Notes under the pieces: generated by a model | The model's input: only the letters and a program-made list of their open reading frames with translations | Databases searched by the model: none | Told to the model about the DNA's origin: nothing | In this document: one piece after another, positions 1 to 5,253 of the stretch | Layout of the letters: each line of letters opens with the position of its first letter | Numbering within the stretch: the first letter of the stretch is position 1 | Source: DATKKX01 sp035542775 | Lineage (GTDB): Bacteria; Planctomycetota; Phycisphaerae; UBA1845; UTPLA1 | Reading direction: 5' to 3' | Assembly (NCBI GenBank): GCA_035542775.1 | Contig: DATKKX010000474.1 | Coordinates: 1-9,785, forward strand | DNA length: 9,785 nt | Position numbers and translations under genes: made by a program

Positions 1-336
1 CGCACCTACCACTACATGCCGCAGTTCCAGACCTGGCACCGCGAATCGACGATCGGCTCCTACCTGATCGGCCTCGCGTTTCTGCTGATGGCGGTGTACC
101 TGATCCACTCGCTCTTCCGCGGCCGGCGTGCCCCGGCCAACCCCTGGGGCAGCGGCTCGCTCGAATGGCAGTGCACGTCGCCGCCCCCGCCGCACAACTT
201 CGAGAAGACGCCCAGGTATGGCGATCCCTACGACTACACCAATCTCGTGTATGACAAAGCCGTCCGCGGCTATGTCTGGAAAACACCGCCGCATTTGATG
301 CCGGAGCCGGAGCCAAGTGCCTTGAAATGGTTATGA
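1..336 (+). CDS. ctaD: Cytochrome c oxidase subunit I, C-terminal end (partial)
   Basis: This is the last 111 codons of the heme-copper oxidase catalytic subunit; the start lies before the window and the stop is TGA 334-336. The frame is open from base 1. It shows the usual subunit I ending: YHYMPQFQTWH, then a last transmembrane helix (IGSYLIGLAFLLMAVYLIHSLF), then NPWGSGSLEWQCTSPPPPHNF, matching the family signature NPWG-x-x-(S/T)LEW...SPPP-x-HNF that sits on the cytoplasmic side. Subunit I carries heme a, heme a3 and CuB and reduces oxygen to water while pumping protons. The metal-ligand helices lie upstream and cannot be checked here. The short cytoplasmic tail ends with a Pro/Glu-rich stretch. 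It heads the oxidase cluster, but 386 bases of repeat-rich DNA separate it from ctaE. Confidence 0.95.
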   Translation, partial: RTYHYMPQFQTWHRESTIGSYLIGLAFLLMAVYLIHSLFRGRRAPANPWGSGSLEWQCTSPPPPHNFEKTPRYGDPYDYTNLVYDKAVRGYVWKTPPHLMPEPEPSALKWL

Positions 337-377
337 CCATGGGAATCGCTGCTCAGAAAACCGCCCGCCAAAGTGGA

Positions 378-395
378 GCCGGTGCCCTCACCGGC
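378..395. repeat. Small perfect hairpin downstream of ctaD
   Basis: GCCGGTG, loop CCCT, CACCGGC form a perfect 7-bp stem 42 bases after the ctaD stop. No T run follows on either strand, so it is not a textbook terminator. It could protect the 3' end of a ctaD transcript or be part of a dispersed repeat. Confidence 0.5.
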
Positions 396-503
396 GGCTG
401 GGGATCCAGGGCCGCTATCCCGACCTCGCCATTTTCATCCGAAATGCCGAGCACGGCGATCATGAAACCTGTTCAGACAATATCCGCGATCCCTGTTGCT
501 CCC

Positions 504-620
504 CCAGCGCTGGAAGGGCGACAGCGAACTCCAGCCCTGGAAGGGCGGCAGTCCATAGCCGAGGGCGTGAGCCCTCGGAGAACGGCGCACGAGCGCACTC
601 CAGCCCTGGAAGGGCGACAG
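504..620. repeat. Three copies of a 21-base repeat unit (504-524, 531-551, 600-620)
   Basis: The unit reads CCAGC(G/C)CTGG followed by AAGGGCG(A/G)CAG. Copy 1 (504-524) and copy 3 (600-620) differ at one base in the first half, and copy 2 (531-551) differs from copy 3 at one base in the second half. Start-to-start spacings are 27 and 69 bases, so this is neither a regular tandem array nor a CRISPR. The first ten bases form an imperfect or perfect palindrome (CCAGCGCTGG in copy 1). The near-identity inside non-coding DNA suggests a dispersed genomic repeat; similar units are, from memory, common between genes in planctomycete genomes. Confidence 0.75.
559..578. repeat. Perfect 8-bp hairpin with GTGA loop
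   Basis: CCGAGGGC, loop GTGA, GCCCTCGG form a perfect stem with a GNRA tetraloop when transcribed (GUGA), which would be very stable as RNA. It sits between copies 2 and 3 of the 21-base repeat, so the whole block may move or fold as a unit. There is no T run after it. Confidence 0.7.
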
Positions 621-671
621 AAGACCCTCGGCTTCCCGCCGCGTCCGCTTTTCATCCGAGATGGCGAGTGT

Positions 672-701
672 CCGCTGGTGCGAGAATCCTTTCTCGCACC
701 C
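672..701. repeat. Dispersed hairpin repeat, copy A (non-coding)
   Basis: GGTGCGAGAA (677-686), loop TCCT, TTCTCGCACC (691-700) form a perfect 10-bp stem, flanked by CCGCT on the left and C on the right. The same 30-base block, with one change in the loop (TCCC), lies at 2445-2474 inside the second subunit III gene. Here it sits just 22 bases before the ctaE start codon, so it could affect ctaE translation when folded. Its arms leave the AGGA ribosome site at 712-715 free. Confidence 0.8.
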
Positions 702-722
702 CGTTGACGCCAGGAACGATAG

Positions 723-1643
723 ATGAACCCAGCCAACCCAGACGCCGCCCACACCGCCGAGCCGCACCCGGCCCACCTGCAGCATCACTTCGCCGACGTC
801 CGCCAGCAGTTCGAAGCGGGCAAGTTGGGGATGTGGCTTTTCCTGTCCACTGAGGTGCTGCTGTTCAGCGGCTTGTTCTGCGCCTATTCGGTCTATCGCG
901 CCAATCATCCGGAGGTCTTCATCTACGCCCATCAGTTCCTGGACAAATCGCTGGGCGGCCTGAACACCATCGTGCTGATCTGCAGCAGCATGACCATGGC
1001 CTGCGCCGTCCGCTGTGCCCAGCGCAGCCAGGGCCGCGGCCTCGTCATCCTGCTGATTGCGACCCTGGTCCTGGCCGCCTGCTTCCTCGGCATCAAGGGC
1101 ATCGAGTACGAGCACAAGTGGAAGCACGGCCTGCTCTGGGGCCATCTGTATCATCCGGAATTCGAGGGCTCCGCGGCCACGCAACCCGCATCTCCAACCA
1201 CGTCGGCCGCAGTTTCGGCGCCGACGACGACCTCGATGGCGGCGGCTCCCGCCCTCGGCGGTGCAAGCAGCAAGCCGGCCCCGGCCGGCTCGCAGCCCGC
1301 GTCGGCGTCACTCACGTCCGGCGCGGACCGCCCGCAGATCGCCCCCGCCGCCGTCGGCCCGCGCGGCCTGGCCAATCCGCCGCAATACGGCGAGGACTTC
1401 ATCGGCCCGGAGCGTCAACTGCGAAACGTACAGATCTTCTTCGGCATCTACTTCCTCATGACCGGCCTGCACGCCCTGCACGTCATCGCCGGCATGATCG
1501 TGATCGCCTGGCTCCTGGTTGGTGCTACCCGGCGGCTCTACAACAGCGAATACTTCACGCCGGTAGACCTCGGCGGCTTGTACTGGCACCTCGTCGATAT
1601 CGTGTGGATCTTTCTGTTTCCGCTCCTCTATCTAATAAGGTAA
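723..1643 (+). CDS. ctaE: Cytochrome c oxidase subunit III with long internal linker
   Basis: This 306-residue membrane protein is subunit III of the oxidase, which binds and stabilises subunit I near the proton uptake path. The ATG start is backed by AGGA at 712-715, seven bases upstream. Five hydrophobic segments are visible: GMWLFLSTEVLLFSGLF (with the conserved membrane glutamate), NTIVLICSSMTMACA, VILLIATLVLAACFLGIKGIEY, FFGIYFLMTGLHALHVIAGM, and the hallmark C-terminal YWHLVDIVWIFLFPLLYLI. Five helices is the short form of the family. The odd part is residues ~148-232, between helices 3 and 4: about 85 residues rich in Ala, Pro, Ser and Thr, where relatives usually have a short loop. 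The downstream subunit IV start is ten bases after the stop, with its ribosome site overlapping that stop, so the genes are co-translated. Confidence 0.95.
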   Translation: MNPANPDAAHTAEPHPAHLQHHFADVRQQFEAGKLGMWLFLSTEVLLFSGLFCAYSVYRANHPEVFIYAHQFLDKSLGGLNTIVLICSSMTMACAVRCAQRSQGRGLVILLIATLVLAACFLGIKGIEYEHKWKHGLLWGHLYHPEFEGSAATQPASPTTSAAVSAPTTTSMAAAPALGGASSKPAPAGSQPASASLTSGADRPQIAPAAVGPRGLANPPQYGEDFIGPERQLRNVQIFFGIYFLMTGLHALHVIAGMIVIAWLLVGATRRLYNSEYFTPVDLGGLYWHLVDIVWIFLFPLLYLIR

Positions 1644-1646
1644 GGA
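1642..1646 (+). promoter_or_regulatory. Ribosome binding site for subunit IV, overlapping ctaE stop
   Basis: AAGGA lies seven bases before GTG 1654 and shares bases with the ctaE stop codon TAA (1641-1643). It fixes the GTG as the start and so places the heptamer array inside the coding sequence. It also suggests translational coupling with ctaE. Confidence 0.7.
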
Positions 1647-1653
1647 CTACGCC

Positions 1654-2037
1654 GTGGCCACTCAGCACTCAGGACTCAGGACTCAGGACTCAGCACTCAG
1701 CCCTCCGCACTCCGACTCCGTCGGCCATATCGTCCCCCTGCCCGTTCTCTTCGCCGTCTGGATCGGCCTGCTGATCATGACCGGTGTCACCGTCGCGGTC
1801 GCCGACGTGGACCTCGGGCGGGCCAACCTCTGGGTGGCCGTCGGGATCGCCGTGTTCAAGGCCAGTCTGGTGGCCCTGTTCTTCATGCACTTGAAGTACG
1901 ACAGCCCCTTCCACGCGGTCATCCTGATCGGGGCGTTGCTTTTCGTCATGCTGTTCATCGGAATCGCGATGATGGACTCGGGTCAGTACCAGCCGGAAAT
2001 TCAGCAATGGCAATCTCAACAGGCTCCTCCGACATGA
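1654..2037 (+). CDS. ctaF: Cytochrome c oxidase subunit IV (caa3/aa3 type, small membrane subunit)
   Basis: A 127-residue protein of the prokaryotic COX4 family, an accessory subunit that helps assemble or stabilise the oxidase. The conserved part begins at about residue 24 with GHIVPLPVLFAVWIGLLIMTG, and continues with VAVADVDLG, the signature VFKASLVALFFMHLKYD (lysine and histidine between helices 2 and 3), then a third helix ending in DSGQYQPEIQ. Three helices and this order match the family well. The GTG start is set by AAGGA at 1642-1646. The first ~20 residues (ATQHSGLRTQDSALS) are unlike the family: they are translated from a heptamer repeat array. The stop overlaps the next gene's likely ATG as ATGA. 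The symbol follows the Bacillus naming and is a family-level choice. Confidence 0.9.
   Translation: MATQHSGLRTQDSALSPPHSDSVGHIVPLPVLFAVWIGLLIMTGVTVAVADVDLGRANLWVAVGIAVFKASLVALFFMHLKYDSPFHAVILIGALLFVMLFIGIAMMDSGQYQPEIQQWQSQQAPPT
1660..1701. repeat. Tandem heptamer array ACTCAG(G/C) x6 inside the subunit IV gene
   Basis: Six perfect consecutive units run from 1660 to 1701: ACTCAGC, ACTCAGG, ACTCAGG, ACTCAGG, ACTCAGC, ACTCAGC. Degenerate continuations (CCTCCGC, ACTCCG, ACTCCG) reach ~1720. The array starts two codons after the GTG start. Three units equal seven codons, so the six units add exactly 14 codons and keep the frame. Loss or gain of one unit would shift the frame. The same heptamer is found inverted in ctaA at 4673-4701. 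Confidence 0.85.
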
Positions 2038-2717
2038 ACGGCGCGGCGTCCGATTCACCCGCTCAGCCGCAGAGCGGCCCTGAAGGCCGCCCGCCCGCGG
2101 CGCCCCCGATCGCCCCCGGCTTCGGCACGTTCGGCATGACTATTTTTCTCTTTGCCCTGGGCGTGCTGTTCACCGCCAGCATCGTCGCATACCTCTACAT
2201 CCGTGCCCGCGCCGAGGTCTGGCCGCCGCCGAACGCGCCAAGACTGCCCGCCGGCTTGTGGGTCAGCACGGGCGTCATCATCCTGTGCAGCGTATCGATT
2301 CAGCGGGCCCTTTCCAGCGTCCGGCGAGACCGGCCGGGCCTGCTGATCGGCGGCCTGTTGATCACCCTGCTGCTCGGGCTGGTGTTCCTGCTCACCCAGG
2401 CAATGAACTGGCTCTGGCTGATCTCACTGAATGTGGTGATTTCGCCGCTGGTGCGAGAATCCCTTCTCGCACCCGCCGCCGCCGCACCCACCACCGCGCA
2501 CATCGCCTCCCTCTATCTCTTCACCTTCTACGTGCTGACCGCCTTGCACGCCCTCCATGTCCTCGGCGGCATGGTGCTGCTGGCCGTCGTCACCGCCCGC
2601 GCCTTCGCCGGCCGCTACTCGTCCGCCTACTACCCCGGCGTCAAATACGCCGCCATGTACTGGCACTTCCTCGACTGCGTGTGGATCGTGATGTTCGTCC
2701 TGCTCTTCCTTCTGTAG
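2034..2717 (+). CDS. Second heme-copper oxidase subunit III-like protein
   Basis: This 227-residue membrane protein is a second member of the cytochrome c/quinol oxidase subunit III family in the same cluster. Five hydrophobic segments are visible: FGMTIFLFALGVLFTASIVAY, LWVSTGVIILCSVS, LLIGGLLITLLLGLVFLLTQ, LYLFTFYVLTALHALHVLGG, and the family ending MYWHFLDCVWIVMFVLLFLL. The ALHALHVLGG and YWH-x-x-D-x-VW motifs parallel those of ctaE, so it is a paralogue or separate subtype rather than a duplicate. I chose ATG 2034 because it overlaps the subunit IV stop as ATGA; an in-frame ATG at 2007 would add nine residues, and neither has a strong ribosome site. The segment PLVRESLLAP between helices 3 and 4 is encoded by a dispersed hairpin repeat (2445-2474), an in-frame insertion into a loop. 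Confidence 0.9.
   Translation: MNGAASDSPAQPQSGPEGRPPAAPPIAPGFGTFGMTIFLFALGVLFTASIVAYLYIRARAEVWPPPNAPRLPAGLWVSTGVIILCSVSIQRALSSVRRDRPGLLIGGLLITLLLGLVFLLTQAMNWLWLISLNVVISPLVRESLLAPAAAAPTTAHIASLYLFTFYVLTALHALHVLGGMVLLAVVTARAFAGRYSSAYYPGVKYAAMYWHFLDCVWIVMFVLLFLL
2445..2474. repeat. Dispersed hairpin repeat, copy B (inside coding sequence)
   Basis: GGTGCGAGAA (2450-2459), loop TCCC, TTCTCGCACC (2464-2473), again flanked by CCGCT and C. It matches copy A (672-701) at 29 of 30 positions. It is read in frame as PLVRESLLAP within the loop between helices 3 and 4 of the second subunit III protein. A near-exact copy in a non-coding spacer 1.8 kb away argues for a mobile or copied element rather than shared protein ancestry. 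Confidence 0.8.
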
Positions 2718-2719
2718 TC

Positions 2720-2751
2720 CGCGCGCGGGAGGGCGAGGCTCCGGCCGAGTC
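2720..2751. repeat. Possible dispersed repeat in the convergent spacer
   Basis: The 43-base spacer between the convergent second subunit III gene and ctaB is filled by a GC-rich stretch containing GGGAGGGCGAGGCTCC and GGCCGAG. From memory, this text recurs between genes in planctomycete genomes, where its shadow translation reads REGEAPAE. Only one copy is in this window, so the sequence alone does not prove it is a repeat. No T-tailed terminator hairpin is visible for either gene. Confidence 0.3.
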
Positions 2752-2760
2752 GCGTCGGCT

Positions 2761-3714
2761 TCACCACGCCGGCCCCCGGTCGGCGATCATGAACGTCAGA
2801 AGCAACGGTAGATAGACCAGCGTGGCATGGAATAGACGCTTGGCGTTCCTCGCGCTGCGGTCGCGGTAAAAGCGAACCGCCAGATAGACCAAGCCCAAGC
2901 CCAAGGCGATGGAAGCAGCCGCGTATGCCCATCCGCTCAGGCCGACCAGCACTCCAGTCAGTCCGATCGGAAGCAGCACTAGGCTGTACAGCACGATCAT
3001 CAGTCCGGTGGACTCACCGCTGCAATCAGACATCGGCAGCGTGCGAAAGCCGCTCCGCCCGTAATCCTCACGATACAGCCAGGCCAGCGCCAGGAAATGC
3101 GGAACTTGCCAGACCAACAGGATGGCCCCCAAGATGACCGCCGGCCCTTCAACTCGACCGGTCGCGGCGGTCCAGCCGATCACCGGCGGAATCGCCCCGC
3201 AGACCGCGCCAACCAACGTGCACAAGGACGTTCGCGTCTTGAGCGGCGTGTAGGCGGCCAGATAGATGACCGCCGTCATCGCGGCAAGAAAGGCGCTGGG
3301 CCCGTTGACCGCCAGCTTCAGCAGAATCAGGCCCGCCAACATCATTCCCAAGGCCACCGCCAACGCGGAATGCGGGCTGATCGCCCCCGCCGGCAGCGGC
3401 CGGTTCCTTGTTCGCGGCATCCGGGCGTCGACGTGCATCTCCATCCATTGGTTAAAGGCGTTTGCAGCCAGGGCCGTGAGGCCGGTGCCGATCAGGGTAG
3501 AGAGCAGTTTCGACCAGACCACCGAGCCCGTGATGCCGAGTAAGTAGCCGGCCACAGTGGTAAAAAGCACCAAGGACGCCAGACGGGCTCTCGTCAGCAC
3601 GGCGTAGTCGGCAATACGCTGCATCCATGCCTGCCGATGCGGCGTGGTAACCCTTGCGACTGCAACCAAACGGTCGGTATTCACTGAAGCCTGGCCCTCA
3701 GGAGGCTCGATCAT
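2761..3714 (-). CDS. ctaB: Protoheme IX farnesyltransferase (heme O synthase)
   Basis: This 317-residue, multi-helix UbiA-family prenyltransferase adds a farnesyl group to heme B to give heme O, the first step towards the heme A used by subunit I. The first prenyl-diphosphate motif is N88-QWME-x-x-x-D96, followed by ARMPRTRNRPLPAG. The family's second region is also present: YTPLKTRTSLCTLVGAVCG from Y155, IPPVIGW, then VWQVPHFLALAWLYREDYG (W202, H206, D217). Length is normal. The first motif has Glu at the first acidic position and His at N+6, where E. coli CyoE has Asp at both. ATG 3714 is taken as the start; TTG 3720 in the same frame adds two residues. Neither has a clear ribosome site. 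It is divergent from ctaA and convergent to the oxidase subunits. Confidence 0.95.
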   Translation of the reverse strand: MIEPPEGQASVNTDRLVAVARVTTPHRQAWMQRIADYAVLTRARLASLVLFTTVAGYLLGITGSVVWSKLLSTLIGTGLTALAANAFNQWMEMHVDARMPRTRNRPLPAGAISPHSALAVALGMMLAGLILLKLAVNGPSAFLAAMTAVIYLAAYTPLKTRTSLCTLVGAVCGAIPPVIGWTAATGRVEGPAVILGAILLVWQVPHFLALAWLYREDYGRSGFRTLPMSDCSGESTGLMIVLYSLVLLPIGLTGVLVGLSGWAYAAASIALGLGLVYLAVRFYRDRSARNAKRLFHATLVYLPLLLTFMIADRGPAW

Positions 3715-3795
3715 AGTCAATGCTCTGCGCCAATGCCACTGCCGGACCGCGGCGTTGCTGGCCGGGATCCCGCCTGCCGGCTAAGATGGGCCTTC
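3715..3795. promoter_or_regulatory. Divergent ctaB-ctaA spacer (presumed promoter region)
   Basis: If ctaA begins at GTG 3796, 81 bases separate the two divergent heme-biosynthesis starts, and promoters for both should lie here. I could not find a convincing -35/-10 pair on either strand. A TAAGAT hexamer at 3782-3787 is the only weak -10-like match on the plus strand and has no well-spaced -35. The function is inferred from gene orientation only. Confidence 0.3.
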
Positions 3796-5253
3796 GTGAC
3801 GGCCAAACGCAGCCTCAGCGATGTATTGGCGGTCGGCTTTGGCACGACCGTGGCCATGTGGGCAACGGCCTACGTCTGCCGCCTGCCGTCGGTATCCGCG
3901 TCCAGCAGGGCACTGCTGTTCCTTCTCCTGCTCTGCCTGGGAGCCGGAGGGTTTGTCGCGGGGCGCTACTCGCATCGCCGCTGCAAAGGAGCGGTCGCAG
4001 CGTGCCTGCTGGCGTCGCTGCTGAACCTGATGATCCTCGGGAGCCTGCTCACGGGAACCCAGCCCAATCAGTTGGTGCCGTCGGCGTTTTGGTGGGTGCC
4101 CGGCTCGCTGCTGGTGTCGGCGGTGATCGGCTGGCTGGGCGGCGCGATCGGGTCCGCCATCCCACGGCAATCCCCAGAGGAGGTCAACTGGCTGGGCGTC
4201 TGGACGAAAGTGCTGACCGCGGCGACGCTGCTGCTCTTGATCATCGGGGGCCTGGTGACCGGCTACCAGGCGGGGCTCTCGGTCGTCGATTGGCCCAATT
4301 CATTCGGCTACAACATGTTCCTCTATCCGCTCTCTCGCATGACGGGAGACGTCTACTACGAGCATGCCCACCGCCTGTTCGGCAGCCTGGTCGGGCTGAC
4401 CATGCTGTCGCTGGCGATTTACCTGCGACTCAATGATCGGCGGGCATGGCTGCACCAGTTCGCCTGGGCCGCGCTGCTGGCCGTGATCGTGCAGGGAATC
4501 CTGGGCGGCTTGCGCGTGACGGGCCGTTTTACGTTCAGCACTCAGGCCGCGGACACGGCCCCGAACATCGCCCTGGCCATCGTTCACGGTACTTTCGGCC
4601 AGGTGTTCTTCGCGATGACCGTGGCCCTCGCGGTGTTCACCTCAACGGCCTGGCGGCGAGGCGTGGGAGAGAATGCTGAGGGCCAAGTGCTGAGTGCTGA
4701 GGGGCACGCCAACCGGGCTCGGCTCGGAGCCAGTCCCCTTTTGCCGGGGGCGACGGACCGGACGCTCAGCACGATTCTCGTCGCGCTTCTGATCATCCAG
4801 TTGGTGCTGGGAGCGATCCTCCGGCACGTCAGTGGCGGGCTGCTCATCCACATCGCCATCGCCGTCGTCGTGGTCTTCGCGGCGATGAATTCCGCCCTCC
4901 GCGCATGGGGCTTGTATCATCAGCAGCCCACCTTACGGCGGATCGGGAGGACGCTCGCCCTTCTGACCGGCGTCCAGGTCATCATGGGCCTGACCGCATA
5001 CATCGTCCTGGGCATCACCACCGGCATCGAGCCGAGGCCGGGCGTGCAGGCTCTGCTGACGACGATTCATCAAGTGACGGGAGCCCTCGTTCTGGTGTGT
5101 GCCGTCATGCTGATGCTATGGAACTACCGGCTGCTGGCACAGGCTGTGGAAGGGCGCGCAAAAAGAGCCCCCGGTGATGTGCACCGGGGGCTCGATTACG
5201 GGCAGTCAATGGGCAACCGGGTCGATCGCCCAGGCGAACGACTAGTGTCCTAG
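3796..5253 (+). CDS. ctaA: Heme A synthase (COX15/CtaA) with N-terminal membrane extension
   Basis: This protein oxidises heme O to heme A in the membrane. With GTG 3796 it has 485 residues. The CtaA core starts near W132. It contains GGLVTGYQAGLSVVDWP, FGYNMFLYPLSRM and the signature YEHAHRLFGSLVG (E189, H190, H192), followed by H264 (IVHGTFGQ), H344 and H352 (ILRHVSGGLLIH) and H425 (TTIHQVTGA); these include the expected heme ligands of the two four-helix halves. Residues 1-~131 add about four extra helices before the core, starting LSDVLAVGFGTTVAMW. The in-frame ATG at 3733 would add 21 polar residues, but leaves almost no room for promoters. Residues ~290-319 (ENAEGQVLSAEG and RLGASPLLPG) are a repeat-derived loop. 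The last ~25 codons run through the protease gene's terminator and overlap its stop by 12 bases. Confidence 0.93.
   Translation: MTAKRSLSDVLAVGFGTTVAMWATAYVCRLPSVSASSRALLFLLLLCLGAGGFVAGRYSHRRCKGAVAACLLASLLNLMILGSLLTGTQPNQLVPSAFWWVPGSLLVSAVIGWLGGAIGSAIPRQSPEEVNWLGVWTKVLTAATLLLLIIGGLVTGYQAGLSVVDWPNSFGYNMFLYPLSRMTGDVYYEHAHRLFGSLVGLTMLSLAIYLRLNDRRAWLHQFAWAALLAVIVQGILGGLRVTGRFTFSTQAADTAPNIALAIVHGTFGQVFFAMTVALAVFTSTAWRRGVGENAEGQVLSAEGHANRARLGASPLLPGATDRTLSTILVALLIIQLVLGAILRHVSGGLLIHIAIAVVVVFAAMNSALRAWGLYHQQPTLRRIGRTLALLTGVQVIMGLTAYIVLGITTGIEPRPGVQALLTTIHQVTGALVLVCAVMLMLWNYRLLAQAVEGRAKRAPGDVHRGLDYGQSMGNRVDRPGERLVS
4673..4701. repeat. Inverted copy of the ACTCAGC heptamer array inside ctaA
   Basis: Reading plus strand in sevens from 4673 gives ATGCTGA, GGGCCAA, GTGCTGA, GTGCTGA, then GG. 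GTGCTGA is the reverse complement of TCAGCAC, a rotation of the heptamer in the subunit IV gene. Three of four units fit the register. The translated segment (ENAEGQVLSAEG) lies in the hydrophilic loop joining the two halves of ctaA, and the reading frame is kept. Confidence 0.6.
5160..5193 (-). terminator. Intrinsic terminator of the protease gene, inside ctaA
   Basis: On the minus strand GAGCCCCCGGTG, loop CACAT, CACCGGGGGCTC form a perfect 12-bp GC-rich stem followed at once by five T residues (plus-strand A5160-A5164). This is a textbook Rho-independent terminator for the minus-strand protease gene, whose stop lies 49 bases upstream of the hairpin. On the plus strand the stem is followed by GATTACGGG with no T run, so it would not stop ctaA transcription by the usual mechanism. 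It overlaps the coding sequence of the ctaA C-terminal tail (residues ~456-466). Confidence 0.85.

Larger units (their letters stand above)
337..722. other. Repeat-rich spacer between ctaD and ctaE
   Basis: I see no convincing gene in these 386 bases. Open frames cross it on both strands, but they are low in hydrophobic residues and are made largely of translated repeats (for example a recurring PALEGRQ in one frame). The spacer holds a hairpin at 378-395, three copies of a 21-base unit between 504 and 620, a perfect 8-bp hairpin at 559-578, and a 10-bp hairpin at 677-700. A further short similarity, TTTTCATCCGA followed by ATG-x-CGAG, occurs near 433 and again near 651. None of the hairpins is followed by a T run on the plus strand, so none is a classical intrinsic terminator. 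A ctaE promoter could lie here, but I cannot point to one. Confidence 0.7.

Noticed and set aside
504..620. CRISPR-like repeats
   Set aside because: Only three 21-base units with uneven spacing (27 and 69 bases) and no spacer-like uniform lengths; no cas genes.
435..1184. 249-codon minus-strand open frame across the spacer and ctaE
   Set aside because: Its first half is antisense to a well-supported subunit III and its second half is made of translated repeats (for example SPFQGWS).
4535..4546. TCAGCACTCAGG in ctaA, matching the heptamer array over 12 bases
   Set aside because: It encodes FSTQA just before the conserved IALAIVHG region and shows no tandem register. It is probably chance, and it warns that a 12-base match alone is weak evidence for the repeat.
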